Shown: positions 44,610-57,737, counted from the stretch's first letter. The stretch: 64,000 bases of DNA from Rhizobiaceae bacterium (GCA_016742175.1 JACVCH010000004.1:62001-126000); one strand, 5' to 3'. Made by a program: numbers and translations. The notes: generated by a model not told the origin, from the sequence alone.

Positions 44610-45598
44610 ATGATTTTCGGGGCGGCGACCGTGCCTTCATCCAGGTCCGCGAATGCCCGCCGCCCCTCGGCAAGGGATCGTTCTGCGAACCAATCAAGTG
44701 ATCCGAGTTCACCGGCCTCGATCGCTGCCAGGGTCTGCGAAAAATCACCGGGCGTGTAGCAATACGAGCCGCAGATCGTGATTTCCTGCAAGGTCAGGCG
44801 CCGAATGTCGAACCCGTCCATGCCGGGCAAAAGTCCGACATGCACGATCACCCCTCCCGGACGCACGAGCCGGGATGCTGCAGCTCTCGTCGATGTCGCC
44901 CCTACGGCATCGATCACCAGATCGACGTCCTCGGCGAAAACCGTCGTCAAAGGATCGAAGGTTCGCAGTCTCTCTTGCTCGGCAATAAGAGCGCGGCGAC
45001 GGGCATTCGGTTCGGCGACCCACAGTCCCGCCACACCGGCGCGCCTGGCAACGAGGCCGGCGGCTATTCCGATCGCACCGCCCCCGATCACCAAGACTTT
45101 CGCGGTATCCGAAGCCTGGTCAAGTCGCTCCAGACCGATGCGGACCGCGTGCCAGGCAACAGCGATCGGCTCTACAAGCGCGGCCTTGCGAAAATCGAGC
45201 CCAGCGCTGATCGGCAGGACGTTGCGTGCAGGGATAGTCACGAACTCGGCAAACGCGCCGGGACGCGGCGGCATGGAAATGATCTGGCGGGTTGGTGACA
45301 AATGCGGCCGGCCAGCGAGCGCGGCCGGACAGGAAGGATCGACGACAAGCGGATTGATCGTCACCCGCTCACCTTCCCGTGGGCCGGAGACGATCGTACC
45401 GGCGGCCTCGTGGCCAAGGACCAGGGGCGCGGGGCGGCGGTTGTCATGGCCATGATAGGCGTGCATGTCTGACCCGCAGATACCCACAGCCGCGACACGC
45501 ACCAGCACTTCGTCCTCCGCAGGCTGGGGAATCGCGATCTCCTGGACCGCGAGCATGTTGGGTGCCGTGTAGACGAGGGCCTGCATCGTCGCGCTCAT
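44591..45598 (-). CDS. hpsP: Zinc-type alcohol dehydrogenase, probable DHPS dehydrogenase HpsP
   Basis: The 335-residue medium-chain dehydrogenase has the catalytic zinc motif 'VAAVGICGSDMHAYHG', 'VLGHEAAGTIVSG' and a nucleotide motif 'VLVIGGGAIGIAAGLVA'. The usual four-cysteine structural zinc lobe is degenerate: 'DPSCPAALAGRPHLSP' keeps one cysteine. In known hps clusters a Zn-ADH (HpsP) and a second alcohol dehydrogenase interconvert DHPS enantiomers through sulfohydroxyacetone. The start overlaps the SDR stop by four bases. The HpsP name rests on context. Confidence 0.75.
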   Translation of the reverse strand: MSATMQALVYTAPNMLAVQEIAIPQPAEDEVLVRVAAVGICGSDMHAYHGHDNRRPAPLVLGHEAAGTIVSGPREGERVTINPLVVDPSCPAALAGRPHLSPTRQIISMPPRPGAFAEFVTIPARNVLPISAGLDFRKAALVEPIAVAWHAVRIGLERLDQASDTAKVLVIGGGAIGIAAGLVARRAGVAGLWVAEPNARRRALIAEQERLRTFDPLTTVFAEDVDLVIDAVGATSTRAAASRLVRPGGVIVHVGLLPGMDGFDIRRLTLQEITICGSYCYTPGDFSQTLAAIEAGELGSLDWFAERSLAEGRRAFADLDEGTVAAPKIILMPTA

Positions 45599-46349
45599 TT
45601 TGCGGTGAACCCTCCGTCGAGAAAGATCGTCTGGCCGGTGATGTAGGCCGAAGCGTCCGATGCGAGGAAAACGCAAAGCCCGTGAATGTCCTCCGGCTCT
45701 CCGTTCCGGCCGATGGCAGTCTGCCTCGCGTTCCGCTCCGCCTTTTCAGGGCTGGCGAAGACGGCCTCCGTCAGAGGCGTGCGAAAGAAGCCGGGCGCGA
45801 TCGCGTTGCAGGTAATGCCGTATGCTGACCATTCCTCGGCGATCGCGCGCGTGAGCTGCACGATGCCGCCCTTGGCCGCGCCATAGGGGGCAGAGTCGGG
45901 GAAGGCACGGACCGATTGAAGCGACGCGACGTTGACGATCCTGCCCCATCCGCGATCCTTCATACCGGGCGCAAAAGCCTGCGCCAGAAGAAAAGGCGCA
46001 CGCAGATGGATCGCCATATGCAGATCGAAGGCTTCGGCGGTCACATTGCCGAAAGGCTGGCGCAGATTGATGCCAGCGGCATTCACCAGAATATCGGCCG
46101 TTTGTACGGAGGCGGCAAGCTTTGAGATGGACGCCGGGTCGGCGAGATCGGCGGCATGCCCCGAACCCTCGATGCCTTCAGAGGCAAGGTTACCAACCGC
46201 CTCTTCCAGATGATCTGGAGATCGGGCGACCAAGTGAACCTGCGCGCCTTGCAGCCCGAGAGCGCGCGCCATCGCGAGACCAAGACCGGAACTACCGCCG
46301 GTGACGAGCGCGCGCTTCCCGCGCAGATCGAAAAGATGCGCGAGCCGGG

Positions 46350-46353
<4 letters not shown>
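45595..46353 (-). CDS. hpsO: Short-chain dehydrogenase/reductase, probable HpsO
   Basis: The 252-residue SDR has the nucleotide motif 'RALVTGGSSGLGLAMARALG', 'DILVNAAGINLRQPFG', and active-site 'VASLQSVRAFPDSAPYGAAK' with Ser and Tyr-x3-Lys, then 'PGFFRTPLTEA' and 'DGGF'. The GTG at 46353 has AAAGGTG about six bases upstream and shares GTGA with the DegT stop. With the Zn-ADH it would interconvert DHPS and sulfohydroxyacetone. The hpsO label is positional. Confidence 0.72.
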
Positions 46354-49974
<3,621 letters not shown>

Positions 49975-50009
49975 GTCATCCTCCCGTTGGTCGTTACAGT
50001 TTTCGTTCG

Positions 50010-50807
50010 TCAGGCGGTCGCAGCCGCCTTTTCCTCACGCAGGCTGCGCCAGATGTGAGTGCGCAGATGTACGAAGCTCTCCAGATCCATCACGTCTTCG
50101 ATCTTCTCGTGGCTGTCCCAGTTCTCGCTCTCGCGAATCGACCGAACGTCGAGGATTTCCTTGATGCACCCCGGCGCCCGCGTCATGATCACGACGCGGT
50201 CGGCCAGATAGACCGCCTCCTCCACGGCATGGGTGATGAACAGCACGGTTCGGGGATTGCGGCGGGCCAGCCGGACGAGTTCCTCCTGCATGACGACCCG
50301 TGTCTGGGCGTCGAGCGCCCCGAACGGCTCGTCCATCAAAAGAACGTCCGGATCGAGCACATAAGCTCGCGCGATCGCCACGCGCTGCTGCATTCCACCC
50401 GAGAGCTGATGTGGGAAGTGATCGGCATAGGTAGCCAGGTTCATCAGTTGCAAAATGCTGTCGGTTCGCTCGTCCCGCTCACTCTTCGCGACCTTCTGGT
50501 TTCGCAATCCCAGATCAATGTTCTGGCGCACGGTCTTCCAGGGAAACAACGCGAACTGCTGAAAGACGACGGCCCGCTCGGGACCGGGGCGTCGGATCGG
50601 CTGATCATCGACGAGAACACTGCCGGAACTTGGAAAGTCAAAGCCGGCGACCAGTCGCAAACAGGTGGTCTTGCCGCATCCCGACGGCCCGACGATGGCA
50701 ACGAATTCCTTGTCGTCAACCTGCAGCTCAATGTCCTTGAGCGCGACGAAAGGGTTCGACTTGGCCCCAAATATGCGGCCGACATTGTCGAAACGGATGA
50801 CACCCAT
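50010..50807 (-). CDS. ABC transporter ATPase, SsuB/TauB family
   Basis: The 265-residue ATPase has Walker A 'VGPSGCGKTTCLRLVAG', Q-loop 'VVFQQFALFPWKTVRQNI', signature 'LSGGMQQRVAIARAY' and Walker B 'VLLMDEPFGALDAQTR'. The ATG at 50807 lies 10 bases after the permease stop. It energises the two permeases encoded upstream. Confidence 0.93.
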   Translation of the reverse strand: MGVIRFDNVGRIFGAKSNPFVALKDIELQVDDKEFVAIVGPSGCGKTTCLRLVAGFDFPSSGSVLVDDQPIRRPGPERAVVFQQFALFPWKTVRQNIDLGLRNQKVAKSERDERTDSILQLMNLATYADHFPHQLSGGMQQRVAIARAYVLDPDVLLMDEPFGALDAQTRVVMQEELVRLARRNPRTVLFITHAVEEAVYLADRVVIMTRAPGCIKEILDVRSIRESENWDSHEKIEDVMDLESFVHLRTHIWRSLREEKAAATA

Positions 50808-50817
50808 AGTATCTCCT

Positions 50818-51603
50818 TCAAGTCTCAAGACCGCGGCGGCGCAGAATGATCCGCTCGGCAAGGCGAAGCGCGGTGTCGAGCGCAAGACCGACCAGTCCGA
50901 TCGCGATCATTCCCGACATGACGGTCGTCGTCGAAACGTTTGCCTGGCCCTGGACCATCAGATAGCCCACGCCTGTGGAGGCCACGATCAGTTCGGCGCC
51001 GACCAAGCTTTGCCAGCCAAGGCCCGCCGAAACGCGCAATCCCGAGATGATCGACGGAACCGAAGCCGGCAGCAGGATCTCGGTGATGACCCGGCGATTT
51101 GGCGTCCCCAGCATCCGCGCCGCCTCAATCAGCCAGGGATCGACGAACTTCGCACCGCGATAGGCGTTGATGACGCAGGGCGGAAATGCACCAGCAAAAA
51201 TGATCAGGATCGGGCCTCCGATGCCGGTACCAAACCACAGTGCGGCGAACGGAACCCAAGCAATCGGCGCGATGAAGCGGAGGCCGTCGAAAATGGGGGA
51301 GACGACCTCGTCCAGAATACGGAACCATCCCATCAGGAGGCCGAGCGGAACGCCAATCACTGCAGCAAGGACAAAACCATAGGCAAACCGTTCGAAACTG
51401 GCGGCCAGATGCGCCGGCAAGGTCGCTCCGGCAAATCGCCTCGTCAAGAGATCGGTGAAGCGGTCCAGCACCTCGAGCGGCCCCGGCAGGAACAGGCTGG
51501 ACACCAGTCCGCCCGCCGACAGGCCCTGCCAGAATCCGATGAAGAGCGCGAGCCCAAGAAACCCGAGAAGGATGGAACGCGTGAAGTCAATTTGCTTCGG
51601 CAT
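50818..51603 (-). CDS. ABC transporter permease, SsuC/TauC family (second of a pair)
   Basis: The 261-residue protein has six membrane segments and the branch motif 'LRFIAPIAWVPFAALWFGTG' and 'LLPASVPSIISGLRVSAGLG'. It is six bases downstream of a different permease of the same family, so the channel is a heterodimer, unlike the usual homodimeric SsuC/TauC systems. Confidence 0.92.
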   Translation of the reverse strand: MPKQIDFTRSILLGFLGLALFIGFWQGLSAGGLVSSLFLPGPLEVLDRFTDLLTRRFAGATLPAHLAASFERFAYGFVLAAVIGVPLGLLMGWFRILDEVVSPIFDGLRFIAPIAWVPFAALWFGTGIGGPILIIFAGAFPPCVINAYRGAKFVDPWLIEAARMLGTPNRRVITEILLPASVPSIISGLRVSAGLGWQSLVGAELIVASTGVGYLMVQGQANVSTTTVMSGMIAIGLVGLALDTALRLAERIILRRRGLET

Positions 51604-51609
51604 CGCTCA

Positions 51610-52392
51610 TCATTTCCCGGCCAGAACCGCGGCCTGGTTCCAGTTGAGCGCTCTCGCCTCGAAGATCCCCAAAGCCTTGGTCGTGGCCCATCCAAGAATG
51701 GCGACCGCGATCATTCCGACGAGGATCATTCCCGGATAGAGGTCCTGCTGAGCGACGTTCAAGACGCGTCCGAGTCCGTAAAACGCACCGACGAGTTCGG
51801 CGGCCACTAGCGTCGTCCATGACGCCTGCAGAGATAGGCGGAGGCCAGTGAATATCATCGGACTCGCGGCCGGCAGCATTACCTCGCGGATGAAGCGCCA
51901 GCGAGGCGTGCCGAGCATTGCGGCCGCCTCGAGCGTTGGTTTCTCGATGTTTCTTACGCCCGCATATGAATTGATCACCGAAGGAACGAATGCGGCGAAC
52001 CAGATGACCATGATCTTCGCTGCATCGCCCAGACCCAGCCACAGGATCGCCAGCGGTATCCAGGCCAGGGGCGGAATGGGGCGCACGATCAGAAAGATCG
52101 GGTTGATCAAGGCTTCCGCCGTGCGATTCCAACCCATGAGCAGGCCAAGCGGTACGCCGGTTGCGATTGCCACCACAAAGCCCATCAAGACGAGCCGAAG
52201 GGAGTTGAGAACATGTTCGGTCAGGACGCCGCCGGCATAGCCGCGGAACTGAACGTGTGACAAGGCGGCAATAGTAGCCTGCGGCGATGGAAAACGGCCC
52301 TCCGGGATCATTCCCGTCGCGCTCGTCGCCAAGAACCACAGCATGATCAGCACGATCATTGTAGCTCCGCCGATTTTCAGGCGTCTTGGCAC
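51610..52392 (-). CDS. ABC transporter permease, SsuC/TauC family (first of a pair)
   Basis: The 260-residue membrane protein has 'LIVRPIPPLAWIPLAILWLG' and 'EVMLPAASPMIFTGLRLSLQ', with six membrane segments. The GTG at 52392 has GGGAGG five bases upstream; a nearby ATG is out of frame. It is the first gene of the DHPS operon and lies 23 bases from the LacI operator. Confidence 0.92.
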   Translation of the reverse strand: MPRRLKIGGATMIVLIMLWFLATSATGMIPEGRFPSPQATIAALSHVQFRGYAGGVLTEHVLNSLRLVLMGFVVAIATGVPLGLLMGWNRTAEALINPIFLIVRPIPPLAWIPLAILWLGLGDAAKIMVIWFAAFVPSVINSYAGVRNIEKPTLEAAAMLGTPRWRFIREVMLPAASPMIFTGLRLSLQASWTTLVAAELVGAFYGLGRVLNVAQQDLYPGMILVGMIAVAILGWATTKALGIFEARALNWNQAAVLAGK

Positions 52393-52415
52393 ATCATCCT
52401 CCCAAATGATCCCTC

Positions 52416-52431
52416 ATGTAAGCGCTTACAT
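52416..52431. promoter_or_regulatory. Perfect palindromic LacI-family operator
   Basis: ATGTAAGCGCTTACAT is a perfect 16-bp palindrome with the central CG step usual for LacI/PurR-type operators. It lies between the DHPS operon start and the divergent LacI-family gene, with a TTGACG -35-like box at 52451-52446 on the minus strand. Occupancy would block the operon. Confidence 0.8.
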
Positions 52432-52527
52432 AATTTTCAGGCCAACGTCAATGCGTTTCGGCCGCGAGCCGTTGCATGCGTCCCATCATTGGTGTTTTAT
52501 GCGTGAAAATTTTGCAGAACGATTGTC

Positions 52528-53541
52528 ATGCGCCGCCGCTCCAAAGCCAGTTTGACTGATGTCGCCCATGAAGCGGGCGTTTCGCTTGCGACTGCCTCAC
52601 GCGCCCTTTCTCAACCAGAACTGCTGCGCGCCGACACCTTAGAGCGCGTGCGCCGGGCGGCGACCAAGATCGGATACCGGCACGACAGGGTTGCGAGTAC
52701 ATTGGCCTCGGGGCGCTCCAGCACCATCGGCGTCGTGATCCCCACACTGAACAGCCCGATCTTTTCCGACACGTTGCAGGAGATGCAGCGCGCACTAGCC
52801 GCGGCCGATTATCAACTTCTCGTCGCCTCCCACGAGTATGATCCCGCAGGCGAGTTTGCGGCCGCAGAGAAGCTGCTCTCGCATGGGGTGGATGGGATCG
52901 TTCTGGTGGGAGGAAGCCGGCCGGATGCTACTTGGCAACTTGTCGAGCGTTCCGGCACACCTGTCGTTCAGATGTGGTGCGGACATCCGGACTACGCTTG
53001 TGTAGGTGTGGACAATTTCGCAGCTGGCAGCATCGTGGCGCGGCATTTGATGTCGCTAGGACATCGGCGTATTGGCGTCATTACCGGTCATCTCCGGCAC
53101 AATGACCGCCAACGCGAACGATTTCGTGGCGTATGTGAAGCGATGGAAGAGGCAGGGCTCACATTGCCCGCCGCATATCACACTGAACAGTCGCTTTCAG
53201 TGCCAGGCGGTCGTATCGGGTGCAGCATTCTCCTCGAACTCACGGATCGTCCGACCGCCTTGATCGGCACCGTCGATTTTATCGCCATCGGCGCAATCGC
53301 CGAATGCAATTCACGAGGCATTTCTGTGCCGGGCGACATTTCGATCGCCGGAATTGACGACATCGAACTCTCTGCACACGTCTCACCATCTTTGACGACC
53401 GTTCATATCCCTTCCCGCAGAATTGGAACTGAGACAGTGGCTAGAATGCTGAGCTTGATCAAAGACGAGCGCCGCAAAGAGCACGTTCTGCTGCCGATCG
53501 AGATCGTCGATCGTCATTCTACAGCTGCATTGAACCGATAG
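52528..53541 (+). CDS. LacI-family transcriptional regulator
   Basis: The 337-residue protein has an N-terminal helix-turn-helix 'LTDVAHEAGVSLATASRALS', the hinge helix 'TLASGRSSTIGVVIPTLN' and a periplasmic-binding-type core ('SLGHRRIGVITGHLRHNDRQ', 'IAGIDDIELSAHVSPSLTTV'). It faces the DHPS operon over the palindrome at 52416-52431 and is its probable repressor, with DHPS or a metabolite as inducer. Confidence 0.92.
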   Translation: MRRRSKASLTDVAHEAGVSLATASRALSQPELLRADTLERVRRAATKIGYRHDRVASTLASGRSSTIGVVIPTLNSPIFSDTLQEMQRALAAADYQLLVASHEYDPAGEFAAAEKLLSHGVDGIVLVGGSRPDATWQLVERSGTPVVQMWCGHPDYACVGVDNFAAGSIVARHLMSLGHRRIGVITGHLRHNDRQRERFRGVCEAMEEAGLTLPAAYHTEQSLSVPGGRIGCSILLELTDRPTALIGTVDFIAIGAIAECNSRGISVPGDISIAGIDDIELSAHVSPSLTTVHIPSRRIGTETVARMLSLIKDERRKEHVLLPIEIVDRHSTAALNR

Positions 53542-53595
53542 ATTTCCAAAGCAGCCAACTGTCCAAAAAACTGCGTCGTACCTCACTGACGACTC

Positions 53596-53964
53596 ATGCA
53601 GTCTTGGAAGTCCGCGCCCGAACTCTTCGGTGCAGGCAACAAGCTCCTGCACAACGTCGTTGGCGGCATCGGCGTCGTTGAAGGCAATGGCGGCCTCCTG
53701 CGCGCGGGGCTGCCCTGGCAATCCGTCCATGACGGCGAGCGGCTCGTTCATGAGCCGCTGCGGCTCTCCGTTTTAATCGAGGCCCCGCGCGACGCGATCA
53801 CGGACATCCTCGAGCGCCACCCGGAAGTCTGGGCACTGTTCAACAATCGTTGGCTCCGTCTCTTCACGCTCGACGATGACGGCCGCATGGCTTGGCGCTA
53901 CGCCGGCGACCTCATGTGGGACGAACAGGAGATGGAGGCCCCACGACTTCAGGCAAGCGCATGA
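53596..53964 (+). pseudogene. Remnant of a DabA/DUF2309 (UPF0753) inorganic-carbon transporter gene, C-terminus only
   Basis: The 122-residue frame reads '[20 protein letters not shown]', '[20 protein letters not shown]' and '[20 protein letters not shown]', then '[20 protein letters not shown]'. This matches the end of DabA proteins, which are normally about 800 residues or more. A TGA stop lies in frame just upstream of the ATG, and nothing else of dabA or dabB is present. Confidence 0.75.
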
Positions 53965-54352
53965 AGACCCTCGTTCCGGAACCCGTCGCCCCTGCGGCCG
54001 CCGCCGGCCGCCGGTCTGCACCCTATGCCGGCCAGAATGCCGTGCTGGCCACGATGCACGGAGAGGAAGAAGCAATCGCGCTCGTCTTGTGCGCCCCGGC
54101 TCGGACTGACCGTCTCCACGCGTCGGATATCGATGCCAACGCGCCCGGCACCTTCACCGGCGAGATCCCGCGCGACGGCACCGTTCGCGACGCGGCGATC
54201 GCCATGGCGCGACTGGACATGGAAGTGGACCTGCCGATCGGCCTTGCGAACGAAGGCAGCTACGGTCCGCACCCCCAATCCCCTTCGTTCTCAGAGGGGT
54301 CGAACTGATGGTGCTCGTTGCCGACAAGCGCAGGGTCGTCGTGAGCACCTGA
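53961..54352 (+). pseudogene. Remnant of a DUF6671-like gene with a frameshift
   Basis: The frame from ATG 53961 reads 'YAGQNAVLATMHGEEEAIAL' and 'TFTGEIPRDGTVRDAAIAMA' followed by 'LANEGSYGPHPQSPSF', as in DUF6671 proteins. It then stops at 54308. Shifting by one base near 54295 continues the expected sequence 'GVELMVLVADKRRVVVST' to a TGA at 54350-54352. The gene is thus both frameshifted and shortened. It overlaps the dabA remnant by four bases. Confidence 0.65.
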
Positions 54353-54506
54353 CCCCACAACCAGTTCCGGTTTTGTAAGCCAGACAACCTCGCTATTTTC
54401 GTCTGTTCAACAAAAGGGGCTAACATTCAGTTCGCTCGGGGTTGGCCTCTGTTGCGCCAAGCTTTCGCACACGACACTACAATAATGTGGTTGCAGCGCA
54501 CGGTCG

Positions 54507-55193
54507 TTACGCCGCGATTTCCTCGTTATGGTTTTGCTGTGCGTTGAAGATGCTGATGGCGCGATTCACGATCTCCCGCCGTTTGATCGGTTTCGCCTCA
54601 CCATTTTTCTGCCAGCCGCGCGTTAGGACATCTACCTTTCGGGCAAGCTGAAAATAGGCCACTTGTGTCGATCGATCGGCATCGTGCTGGACATAGACGG
54701 TGGTAGACTTCATCTGCAAATTCCCTTGGAGAATCACAGTGTGCCCTTCCGGTGCGCCGGCGAGAAATGCCGCATAATGCGGCGAATCGTTCCAGTCTCG
54801 CCGGGTCTGTGCGAAACTGGGATCGATCAGAATATCTCCGAGGCGGACGACCAAATGTGCGTTCCAAGAATGAGGCGAGAATGGCGTGTCGGGATGACCG
54901 GCGGTGAGGACACGCATCGGGATCGAGGGATCATCAGTCACCACGCGAATGTCCAGCCCGGTCTTCATAACGCGCGCATCTGGGCGGCCAGTCGCATGCA
55001 GTACGTCCAACACTGACATAGCAGCAAAGATGCACCGACCATGCGGCCGAAGACGTGGTTGCTCATAGGTCGGATCGACCAACGCGGACCTCCAGAACGC
55101 GGCCGCGGCCACCATTCCGTGTTGCAGGTCGGCGAGCTGGATCTCTGAAAGACATTTTTCATCGATATAGGAAGTACCCAAAATTTGTTTCAT
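54507..55193 (-). CDS. Hypothetical protein, possible papain/transglutaminase-like fold
   Basis: The family of this 228-residue protein is not recognised. It contains a candidate cysteine-His-Asp arrangement: 'RPHGRCIFAAMSVLDVLHAT' (Cys), 'FSPHSWNAHLVVRLGDILID' (His and Asp), and 'DPSFAQTRRDW'. That order is typical of transglutaminase-like or papain-like enzymes. No signal peptide or membrane segment is seen. It stands alone among gene remnants, with lower GC than the operons to its left. Confidence 0.6.
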   Translation of the reverse strand: MKQILGTSYIDEKCLSEIQLADLQHGMVAAAAFWRSALVDPTYEQPRLRPHGRCIFAAMSVLDVLHATGRPDARVMKTGLDIRVVTDDPSIPMRVLTAGHPDTPFSPHSWNAHLVVRLGDILIDPSFAQTRRDWNDSPHYAAFLAGAPEGHTVILQGNLQMKSTTVYVQHDADRSTQVAYFQLARKVDVLTRGWQKNGEAKPIKRREIVNRAISIFNAQQNHNEEIAA

Positions 55194-55452
55194 GTCTGAT
55201 CTCCGTTAGGCGGGGCGAACACAGGGACCACCCCGGGAACATGCGTATGACCCTGCCTGAAACAGGGAAGTGGATGAGAACTCCAGCGGGTTGGGCATTT
55301 TGCAATGACCGCCTGACATCGAGCTTTTCTCTCCCGCGTAAATCGAAGCAGCGCGCGCGCTACGGAGAGCCGGCGCGAGCTTGTGGGATCGAGCGCGGAA
55401 GTTAGGTCGATGTTCGGGATCTGATTCTTTGCTCGCGGTTTTTCGAGCCGTC

Positions 55453-57582
55453 TCAAATCCGCTCGCCCACTGTCTGCGGTAATTCTGGCTTTGAAACCGA
55501 GTAGCCCCAGTATTCAGGATCTGCTTCGATTTCCGCATCGGTTGGCTGGCTACATGTCAGGTCTATGAGGGGAAGCAGCCGCTCATGCAGCGACACATTC
55601 AGATCGGTACCGTATCCGGTCAACGCACGCTTGATCGATACAGCTATCGCCTTCGCCATCTGCGGCGGAAAAGCATTGGCTATTTGCCGGAAGATGGCTT
55701 GGCGGTTATCCGCCGGCATATCGCCATTGCAGTCGTACACCCCTGTCAACCTGTTGCTTTGCCGAGCGGGCGCAAATTTCCACGTTACGGGGAAACCTTG
55801 AATTGTAGCCAACATCCTTAGAGACAATGCGGGGAAAGTGTCGATATCAGCTTCTGTCGATGGTGCATCCGAGGGGCCGCACAACTCGGTCGGAGGGTCG
55901 ATCTTAACGCGGCGGGGATCGATACCGAGATCATGCCATGCTTGTCTGCTTTTCGGTTGCGCAAGGTCCGTGTTCGTCTTCTTCGAACTGCCGCCGATTA
56001 CCGTAGGAGCGTGGCCACGAGCGGCTTTCGCCCAAGCTTCAGCATGCTTCCACCCGTTAGCACCCATTTGTTCGCCGATTAGTTCTCCAATCGGTGCCGG
56101 CGCTCGATCAAGGGCTGTCGGCCACCTGAAACGGTGCATGGTGCCCCTTTCAAGCGCGACCAGTATCATTCGACGTCTCGTTTGAGAGATCTTCAACTCG
56201 GGACCGTAGATCGATCGCCATTCCACATCATAGCCAAGCGATCGGAGACGTCCCGTAATCGAAAGGCGATACGGGAGATGCCGGGCAAAGGACACGCCCT
56301 CCACATTTTCAAGCATCACTGCGCGAGGTCGAACCTTTTCCACGACGTCCAGGGCTGCCGAAAAGAGATCGCGTTCATCATCTTTGCCTTTGCGTGCCCC
56401 GGTCGCGGAAAAAGGCTGGCATGGGACGCCACCCGCAACCAGATCGACCCGCCCGAACTGGGAATAGTCCACCTCGCGCATGTCTTCTTGTATGACGCGC
56501 CAGTGCTTTTGGTTAAGCCTGATCGTCGCGCAGGCGTCCACGTCCTGTTCGATCAACGCCACGTGGCGGAAGCCGGCGGAATGAAGGCCAATTGCCTGAC
56601 CGCCAGCTCCGGCACAAAGCTCGACAACGGTCAATCCGACATGAGCCCGGCTGTCTTCTTCGGGCAGCACCGGCACGCGTCCGTCCCTGACCATCGTCGA
56701 GCGGAGCGGAAAACCTTCATACACGTCGAGATCACCCAACGCGGCCCGTATCCAGTCAAGAAGAGCCGGCTCCGGCTTTATGAATGATGCACGGTCTGCA
56801 GCACGTTGTTCGGCACCGTAGGGATCGTAGTCGGGAATCACAGCGATCTCGCCGTTTTCGAAGCGCTCCAGGCATAGCTCGACATTCGTCCACGCGTCCC
56901 TGCTGAACCCCTGCAGTTTGTCAAACGGCTGATAAACATGGATCCGGGCACGGAGCTTCTTGGCCTGACCGGCGGCGTCCTGAAGACGCGATTGCGCACC
57001 GACGTCGGTGCGCTCGATCTTTTCGGCGTATATTAGATCCGAGAACTCATCCGCGAAATGCCGCAAATCCGTAAGGAGTTCGTCCGCTTTGCGAGCTGCC
57101 AGATTCTTGGCGAGGCTTTTTAAAGCATTTCGATGTGAGGGATCGGACCCTTCAGCCCGCAGAATTGCACCAAGGTCGATATCGCGACGAATCTTGCGCA
57201 GTTCGGAGGTCTGCAGATTCCTACCCGATCGGATCAGCGACATGGCTTCGCGCCGGACATCCACGCGAACCGTCGTCAACGCCAGTATAACGTCAGGTGC
57301 GACGCACTTATCCTCAAACAGAGTGCGTTCATCTGCTGAGTATTCGTTCAGGCGAATATATGAAGCGAGTTGGCTCTGTGGGATCAAGCACTCGTCAGCG
57401 AGGAAAGCCTTCAATTCCGGCAAGCTGACCCGGTCTGCCAGATGCCTGTAGCGGGCGGCGGTGTCGAAAAGCTTTCGTACCAGTTGCTTCCTGTCCGCTC
57501 TCATGCGGGCGCTGATCTTTTTCAGCTCTGCGCCGAAACTCACCTCGTCCTCTGCCGTCACCTGTGCCTTGCTTATTGTCAT
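55453..57582 (-). CDS. DNA (cytosine-5)-methyltransferase with long N-terminal extension
   Basis: The 709-residue enzyme has C5-methyltransferase motifs from about residue 330: motif I 'VVELCAGAGGQAIGLHSAGF', motif IV 'GGVPCQPFSATGARKGKDDE' with the catalytic Cys, motif VI 'PRAVMLENVEG' and motif VIII 'KISQTRRRMILVAL'. The first 320 residues are charged and helical with no recognised domain; ordinary enzymes of this class start at motif I. The ATG has GAGGGG five bases upstream. No restriction enzyme gene is recognisable next to it. It may be part of a defence or epigenetic module with its unknown neighbours. Confidence 0.9.
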   Translation of the reverse strand: MTISKAQVTAEDEVSFGAELKKISARMRADRKQLVRKLFDTAARYRHLADRVSLPELKAFLADECLIPQSQLASYIRLNEYSADERTLFEDKCVAPDVILALTTVRVDVRREAMSLIRSGRNLQTSELRKIRRDIDLGAILRAEGSDPSHRNALKSLAKNLAARKADELLTDLRHFADEFSDLIYAEKIERTDVGAQSRLQDAAGQAKKLRARIHVYQPFDKLQGFSRDAWTNVELCLERFENGEIAVIPDYDPYGAEQRAADRASFIKPEPALLDWIRAALGDLDVYEGFPLRSTMVRDGRVPVLPEEDSRAHVGLTVVELCAGAGGQAIGLHSAGFRHVALIEQDVDACATIRLNQKHWRVIQEDMREVDYSQFGRVDLVAGGVPCQPFSATGARKGKDDERDLFSAALDVVEKVRPRAVMLENVEGVSFARHLPYRLSITGRLRSLGYDVEWRSIYGPELKISQTRRRMILVALERGTMHRFRWPTALDRAPAPIGELIGEQMGANGWKHAEAWAKAARGHAPTVIGGSSKKTNTDLAQPKSRQAWHDLGIDPRRVKIDPPTELCGPSDAPSTEADIDTFPALSLRMLATIQGFPVTWKFAPARQSNRLTGVYDCNGDMPADNRQAIFRQIANAFPPQMAKAIAVSIKRALTGYGTDLNVSLHERLLPLIDLTCSQPTDAEIEADPEYWGYSVSKPELPQTVGERI

Positions 57583-57737
57583 TTTACCCCTCGTCTTGCG
57601 AAAGGTCGTACTCGGTTGCTGCTGAACGATTGGTTATCGTGATAAGCTTTCACGCCGTGACGCAACGGTAGACGAGGACCCCTTTCCTTACGGCTGGTTC
57701 GCAACTGAAACGACTGCGCGAGTGGGTTCGACTGCCG

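Noticed and set aside
53961-54308. Intact 115-residue DUF6671 protein
   Set aside because: The expected continuation is present one base out of frame after 54295, so the short frame is a truncated pseudogene product.
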